Shown here in pieces: positions 7,148 through 10,145 of a DNA stretch of 10,145 bases. Under the pieces are notes generated by a model. The model was given only the letters and a program-made list of their open reading frames with translations. It searched no databases and had not been told where the DNA came from. This stretch comes from an uncultured archaeon (GTDB taxonomy: Archaea > Micrarchaeota > Micrarchaeia > Micrarchaeales > CABMGC01), in NCBI GenBank assembly GCA_902385515.1, contig CABMGC010000084.1, positions 1 through 10,145 of the forward strand. Reading direction: 5' to 3'. Position 1 is the stretch's first letter. Each line of letters opens with the position of its first letter. A program made the translations under genes and the position numbers.

Positions 7148-8125
7148 TCATCGCGAGATGATCCTTGCCCTATCCTCCTTTCTTGCCGATCTCTCACTTC
7201 TTATCAGCTCCTTGAACTTGGCGTCGACCTGGCTCAGCCGCATGACCTTGCCGGACCTGTCTATGAACTTGGGGTCGATGTACCTCTTCTTCTTCGTGAG
7301 CACTATGTCGCCGTCCTCGCAGACCATGTATTTGACGTTGCCCAGGGCCAGGTTCATGAGCCTGATCTCCTCATTGTCGCCCTCCACCCTGACTTTTTTT
7401 ATTATCTCCTGCTCTTTCCTGTACAGGTCGTCCATTCCGATTATCTTCTTGTCCATGGCGATCTTCAGGGCGTTGCTCAGCAGGTGGTACCTCACCTTCC
7501 ACTCCGGGCTTCCCCAGTATCCCTTCTGGCATTTCATGTAATAGTTGCCGAACTTCCTTGCCGCCGTGACAGAATCGAACATGAATTCGTTGTCGCGCAC
7601 TACGAGACCGTTAAGGCACGGCTTGACATCGGCGTTGAGCCAGTACGTCGTGTCCCTCATCGCGTAGTCGAGCCTGTCCGCGCAGAGGTCCGGCAGGTCG
7701 CGCTCAAGAAGCCTGTACTTGCCGTTGTGCTCAAGTTCGCTTACGGTCTTGACGTCGAAACCATGCCTCTTGAGTATGCCCTTTATAGGGTCGCGTCCTA
7801 TGTGCTCGGCGAGCACGCTGTCCTGGTAGTTCTCCTCCTTTGGGTTTCCCATAACCCAGTCTATGACGTGGGAGAACGCCGTATGCGAGACGTCGTGGAG
7901 AAGTCCGGCTATCTGCTCCTCCTGGCTCGCGCCGAACTTCCTAAGAAGGAGCATCACCCCGACGCTATGCTCGTACCTGGAATATGTCCGGTGATGCGCC
8001 ACCTTGACTGGGATGCCCGTCTGCGTGACCCACTTGAGCCGCTGCATTGGCCCCGAGCGCATGAGCTCCACGAGAACCTCGTCCTTAACCTCCGACCGAC
8101 CGTACAGCCTGTCGTTGATCCACAT
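7148..8125 (-). CDS. HD-domain phosphohydrolase, dNTPase/SAMHD1-like
   Basis: Metal-dependent HD-superfamily phosphohydrolase of 325 residues. The metal-binding set is visible: His53 in RYEHSVGV, His77-Asp78 in GLLHDVSHTAFSH, and Asp150 in ADRLDYAMRD (149-157). The DRLDYxxRD element and the H-HD-D spacing match the SAMHD1/dGTPase-like group, so hydrolysis of dNTPs to nucleoside and triphosphate is the likely but unproven activity. After about residue 165 come a helical middle region and a basic C-terminus (RSERSARKEDRARIISR) with no motif I recognise. The ATG at 8125 lies 7 bp after the rpl11 stop, with GTGA in the end of rpl11 as a possible ribosome site. Its stop is 4 bp before the glycosylase start, so the two are very likely translated from one message. 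A link between nucleotide-pool control and DNA repair is an inference from this context. Confidence 0.9.
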   Translation of the reverse strand: MWINDRLYGRSEVKDEVLVELMRSGPMQRLKWVTQTGIPVKVAHHRTYSRYEHSVGVMLLLRKFGASQEEQIAGLLHDVSHTAFSHVIDWVMGNPKEENYQDSVLAEHIGRDPIKGILKRHGFDVKTVSELEHNGKYRLLERDLPDLCADRLDYAMRDTTYWLNADVKPCLNGLVVRDNEFMFDSVTAARKFGNYYMKCQKGYWGSPEWKVRYHLLSNALKIAMDKKIIGMDDLYRKEQEIIKKVRVEGDNEEIRLMNLALGNVKYMVCEDGDIVLTKKKRYIDPKFIDRSGKVMRLSQVDAKFKELIRSERSARKEDRARIISR

Positions 8126-8132
8126 GGCCGGT

Positions 8133-8603
8133 TCACGCGAGCTTGACTTCTCCGCTCTTGACTTTCTTCATGAACTCCTTGGCGTTGGTGCCTTCCACGG
8201 TCACGTTCATGCTTTCGCACGTCCCGATCACCTGGGCCATCTTCGCTGACAGCGTGTTGCCGTAGAGCTTCTTGTCCGCCGCATTGGCCACGTTCCTTAC
8301 CTGCTCGAGCGTCATGTTGCCCGCGACCTCCTCCTTGCCCTTGGCGCCCTTCTGTATGCCAAGTTCCTTGCAAACAAGTGCGCTCGTGGGCGGGGACCCG
8401 ATCTCTATCTTGTAGCTCTTCGTTGCGGTGTCCACGATTATCTTGATCGGCACCTTTATGCCTGCGTAAGCGCTAGTCTGAGCGTTGAGCTCCGCGATTA
8501 TCTTTGCTGTGTTGACGCCCAAGGGCCCAAGAGCGGGTCCGAGAGGCGGGCCTGCAGTGGCCTTTCCTCCTTCAATTAGTCCATTTATTGTTGCTTCTCC
8601 CAT
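8133..8603 (-). CDS. rpl11: Large-subunit ribosomal protein L11 (uL11), archaeal type
   Basis: uL11 builds the GTPase-associated stalk base of the large ribosomal subunit with 23S rRNA and contacts elongation factors. The product has 156 residues, normal for archaeal L11. The proline-rich N-terminal segment GGKATAGPPLGPALGPLG (12-29) is the family's most conserved stretch. The C-terminal rRNA-binding domain is recognisable by MTLEQVRNVA and AQVIGTCESMNV. The start at 8603 is fixed by AAGGTG five bases upstream and by the 2-bp gap to the spt5 stop. It is followed by an HD phosphohydrolase instead of the rpl1-rpl10-rpl12 genes that often accompany rpl11 in archaea. Confidence 0.98.
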   Translation of the reverse strand: MGEATINGLIEGGKATAGPPLGPALGPLGVNTAKIIAELNAQTSAYAGIKVPIKIIVDTATKSYKIEIGSPPTSALVCKELGIQKGAKGKEEVAGNMTLEQVRNVANAADKKLYGNTLSAKMAQVIGTCESMNVTVEGTNAKEFMKKVKSGEVKLA

Positions 8604-8605
8604 GT

Positions 8606-9052
8606 CTACACCTTTTCTGCCTTTTGCACTATTCTTGCTATATTTGCTTTAGTAGTAACCGGTATCGGCACCGCGACGTCCATTAGCTCCACGGTGATTT
8701 CCTCCTTTGTCGTGTCCACCTTCTTGACCTTGGCCTTGTAGCCCTTGAAAGGACCGCTCATGAACTCGACTATGTCATTGACACTGATGTCCTGGGCGAC
8801 CTTCTTCGTCTCCAGCATCTTGTTGAGCTCTTCTTCGCTCAGCGGCTTGTTCAGTATGCCCTTCACGTGGGGCTCGTCAAGTATCAGCTCCCTTGCGACG
8901 TTCTCGTTCTCCGCCTCTATTATGAGGTAGCCCCGCATGCCCTGCGCTATTATTATCGAATAGACGGGCAGGTTCGATTTCTCGATCTTGTTCTGCAGGA
9001 TGTCGGTCGTGATCCTTTCCTGGCTTGATGTGACACGGACTATGAAATACAC
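8606..9052 (-). CDS. spt5: Transcription elongation factor Spt5 (archaeal NusG)
   Basis: Universal RNA polymerase processivity factor that bridges the polymerase clamp with its NGN domain, usually together with Spt4, and contacts the ribosome or other factors through its KOW domain. The 148-residue length fits archaeal Spt5. The NGN domain covers about 1-85 (FIVRVTSSQE, then GMRGYLIIEAE at 38-48 and HVKGIL around 62-67). The KOW domain covers about 91-145 (DIVEFMSGPFKGYKAKV). The start is GTG at 9052, with AAGGG seven bases upstream. The secE gene that often precedes spt5 in archaea is absent; the upstream neighbour is divergent trm5. It is the first gene of a four-gene unit, driven from the AT-rich gap. 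Confidence 0.96.
   Translation of the reverse strand: MYFIVRVTSSQERITTDILQNKIEKSNLPVYSIIIAQGMRGYLIIEAENENVARELILDEPHVKGILNKPLSEEELNKMLETKKVAQDISVNDIVEFMSGPFKGYKAKVKKVDTTKEEITVELMDVAVPIPVTTKANIARIVQKAEKV
8609..8614 (-). promoter_or_regulatory. Ribosome binding site of rpl11 inside the end of spt5
   Basis: AAGGTG on the minus strand, formed by the last two sense codons of spt5 (Lys-Val), followed by its TAG stop and then the rpl11 ATG. It implies coupled translation of the two genes. Confidence 0.7.
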
Positions 9053-9088
9053 ACTAATCCCTTATTTTATATTTAATTCATTTAGTTC

Positions 9089-9100
9089 TTATAATTATAA
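9089..9100. promoter_or_regulatory. Palindromic TATA element between spt5 and trm5
   Basis: TTATAATTATAA is identical on both strands and is centred at 9094.5. The spt5 GTG is about 42 bp away on the minus side and the trm5 ATG about 33 bp away on the plus side. TATA-to-start spacing of about 25 bp would give a leader of about 17 nt for spt5, including its AAGGG site, and about 8 nt for trm5. A second AT-rich run at 9061-9078 is too close to the spt5 start to serve it, but could serve trm5. Confidence 0.55.
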
Positions 9101-9127
9101 ACTTTATGCAAACGCCACGTGGTTGTC

Positions 9128-10145
9128 ATGCTCGGAATAAAAGTCAAAAAGGAAAACGCCGAAAAGCTGAGAAAACTGCTGACAGAGAGCGGAAAGTTTA
9201 ATAAGAAATATAAGATATTCAAGGGCAACTCCTATATATACTTTCCTTTGCCCGAAGGTTCGGGGACGCCGCCGACAGCAGGGCTCAGGCCGCTCGGCGC
9301 CACCGTGGTAAGGCGCGCCTTTGAGCCCCAGCGCGCGGAGAAGAGCTACGCCGACATACTCGGCGAGGTGTGGAAGGACCAGCCCGAAGACATAGCGAAG
9401 GGCTACGACCTCATGGGCGACATGGCGGTCATAGACGCGCCGCCGTCCAGGGCGAAGAAGATCGCCGCGGCTTTGATGAAGGCCAATCGGAACATAAGGA
9501 CCGTGCTCAGGAAGGGCGGGGCGGTTTCGGGCAGGTACCGCACGCGTAAGTTTTTTTACGTTGCGGGCAAGAAGAACTTCATAGTAAGGTACAAGGAGAA
9601 CGACTGCGTCTTCGTCTTTGACGTGAGGACGTCGTTCTTCTCGACCCGGCTGGCCTTTGAGCGCAAGCGCATAAATGCGCTCGTAAAAGACGGGGAAAAC
9701 GTAATGGTGATGTTCTCCGGGGTCGGGCCGTTCGCGATAGAGATCGGCAAGGCGCACAGGAACTGCAACGTGGTTGGCATGGAGCTCAACAAAGCCGCGC
9801 ACGCATACGCGCTCGAGAACGTTATGCTCAACAAGGTCGCCAACGTGACTCCCGTCCAGGGCGACGTCAAAAAACTCGCGCAGAGGTATGCGGGCTTTGC
9901 GGACAGGATAGTGATGCCGCTGCCCAAGGACGCCGCGCGGTTCCTAAATGAAGTCCTGACCGTGGCCAAGGACAGGTGCGTGGTCCACTACTATGCGTTC
10001 TGCAAGACGAAGGACGAAAAGAAGACCGTGGACGCCGCGAGGCGCTTCTTCGAGGCGCACGGCAGGAGATGCACAGTGCTCGCCACCCGGATCGTCATGC
10101 CCTACTCGGCGAAGGACATCGAAATCGTCGTCGATTTCCTGATCC
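9128..10145 (+). CDS. trm5: tRNA (guanine37-N1)-methyltransferase Trm5 (last residues cut off by window edge)
   Basis: Transfers a methyl group from S-adenosylmethionine to N1 of G37 next to the tRNA anticodon, preventing frameshifts; archaea and eukaryotes use Trm5 where bacteria use TrmD. The 339 visible codons stay open to the edge. Methanogen Trm5 proteins are of similar length and the segment RIVMPYSAKDIEIVVDF resembles the family's extreme C-terminus, so little is missing. An N-terminal tRNA-recognition domain is followed by YDLMGDMAVID (93-103) and TVLRKGGAVSGRYRTR (125-140). The Rossmann domain has TRLAFERKRI (173-182), the SAM loop FSGVGPFAIEIG (196-207), acidic Glu219 in GMELN, and IVMPLPKDA (261-269). 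In the last motif the Asn of the family's NLP is Pro. ATG at 9128 is chosen; an in-frame GTG at 9119 lies too near the predicted transcription start. Confidence 0.93.
   Translation, partial: MLGIKVKKENAEKLRKLLTESGKFNKKYKIFKGNSYIYFPLPEGSGTPPTAGLRPLGATVVRRAFEPQRAEKSYADILGEVWKDQPEDIAKGYDLMGDMAVIDAPPSRAKKIAAALMKANRNIRTVLRKGGAVSGRYRTRKFFYVAGKKNFIVRYKENDCVFVFDVRTSFFSTRLAFERKRINALVKDGENVMVMFSGVGPFAIEIGKAHRNCNVVGMELNKAAHAYALENVMLNKVANVTPVQGDVKKLAQRYAGFADRIVMPLPKDAARFLNEVLTVAKDRCVVHYYAFCKTKDEKKTVDAARRFFEAHGRRCTVLATRIVMPYSAKDIEIVVDFLI

Noticed and set aside
7142..8146. 334-codon plus-strand open frame antisense to the HD gene
   Set aside because: It is a shadow of a well-supported gene with catalytic motifs on the minus strand. 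The product lacks any family signature and there is no promoter or ribosome site.
9551..9557. T7 run inside trm5 as a terminator or slippery site
   Set aside because: It encodes Phe-Phe in the conserved region RKFFYVAG and the reading frame is uninterrupted on both sides.
9104..9802. 232-codon minus-strand open frame antisense to trm5
   Set aside because: The plus strand encodes continuous Trm5 with all SAM-domain motifs; the minus product has no recognisable features.

Overview
The window looks archaeal. Its markers are a short Spt5/NusG (one NGN and one KOW domain) directly followed by an archaeal/eukaryotic-type ribosomal protein L11, a Trm5-class tRNA m1G37 methyltransferase instead of bacterial TrmD, two trans-isoprenyl diphosphate synthases of the kind needed for archaeal lipids, AT-rich TATA-like promoter boxes, and heavy use of AGG and ATA codons. 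UvrA and UvrB, a bacterial-type repair pair found in only some archaea, sit beside them. The lineage cannot be fixed from sequence alone; a small-genome or uncultured archaeon such as a DPANN member is only a guess.

Layout from left to right. Positions 1-4157 (minus strand) hold uvrB followed by uvrA; uvrA runs off the left edge without its C-terminal quarter. A 169-bp non-coding gap (4158-4326) holds the probable uvrB promoter and some small repeats. Positions 4327-6427 (minus) hold two tandem, strongly diverged isoprenyl diphosphate synthase genes 13 bp apart, with a clear TATA box just upstream of the first (6456-6464). Positions 6493-9052 (minus) form a tight four-gene unit, spt5 - rpl11 - HD-domain phosphohydrolase - endonuclease III-related DNA glycosylase, with gaps of 2, 7 and 4 bp. 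A 75-bp AT-rich divergent promoter region (9053-9127), centred on a perfect 12-bp TATA palindrome, separates spt5 from trm5, which reads on the plus strand to the right edge.

Functionally the window mixes core translation and transcription (Spt5, L11, Trm5), membrane-lipid precursor synthesis (two prenyl synthases) and genome maintenance (UvrA, UvrB, a base-excision glycosylase and a probable dNTP-hydrolysing HD protein). The unusual points are the repair-related pair in the position where rpl1-rpl10-rpl12 often follow rpl11, the altered isopentenyl-diphosphate pocket in one of the two prenyl synthases, and the symmetric divergent promoter. No RNA gene, CRISPR array, insertion sequence or wholly new system was found. 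Coding density is very high, and no gene-free stretch exceeds 170 bp.
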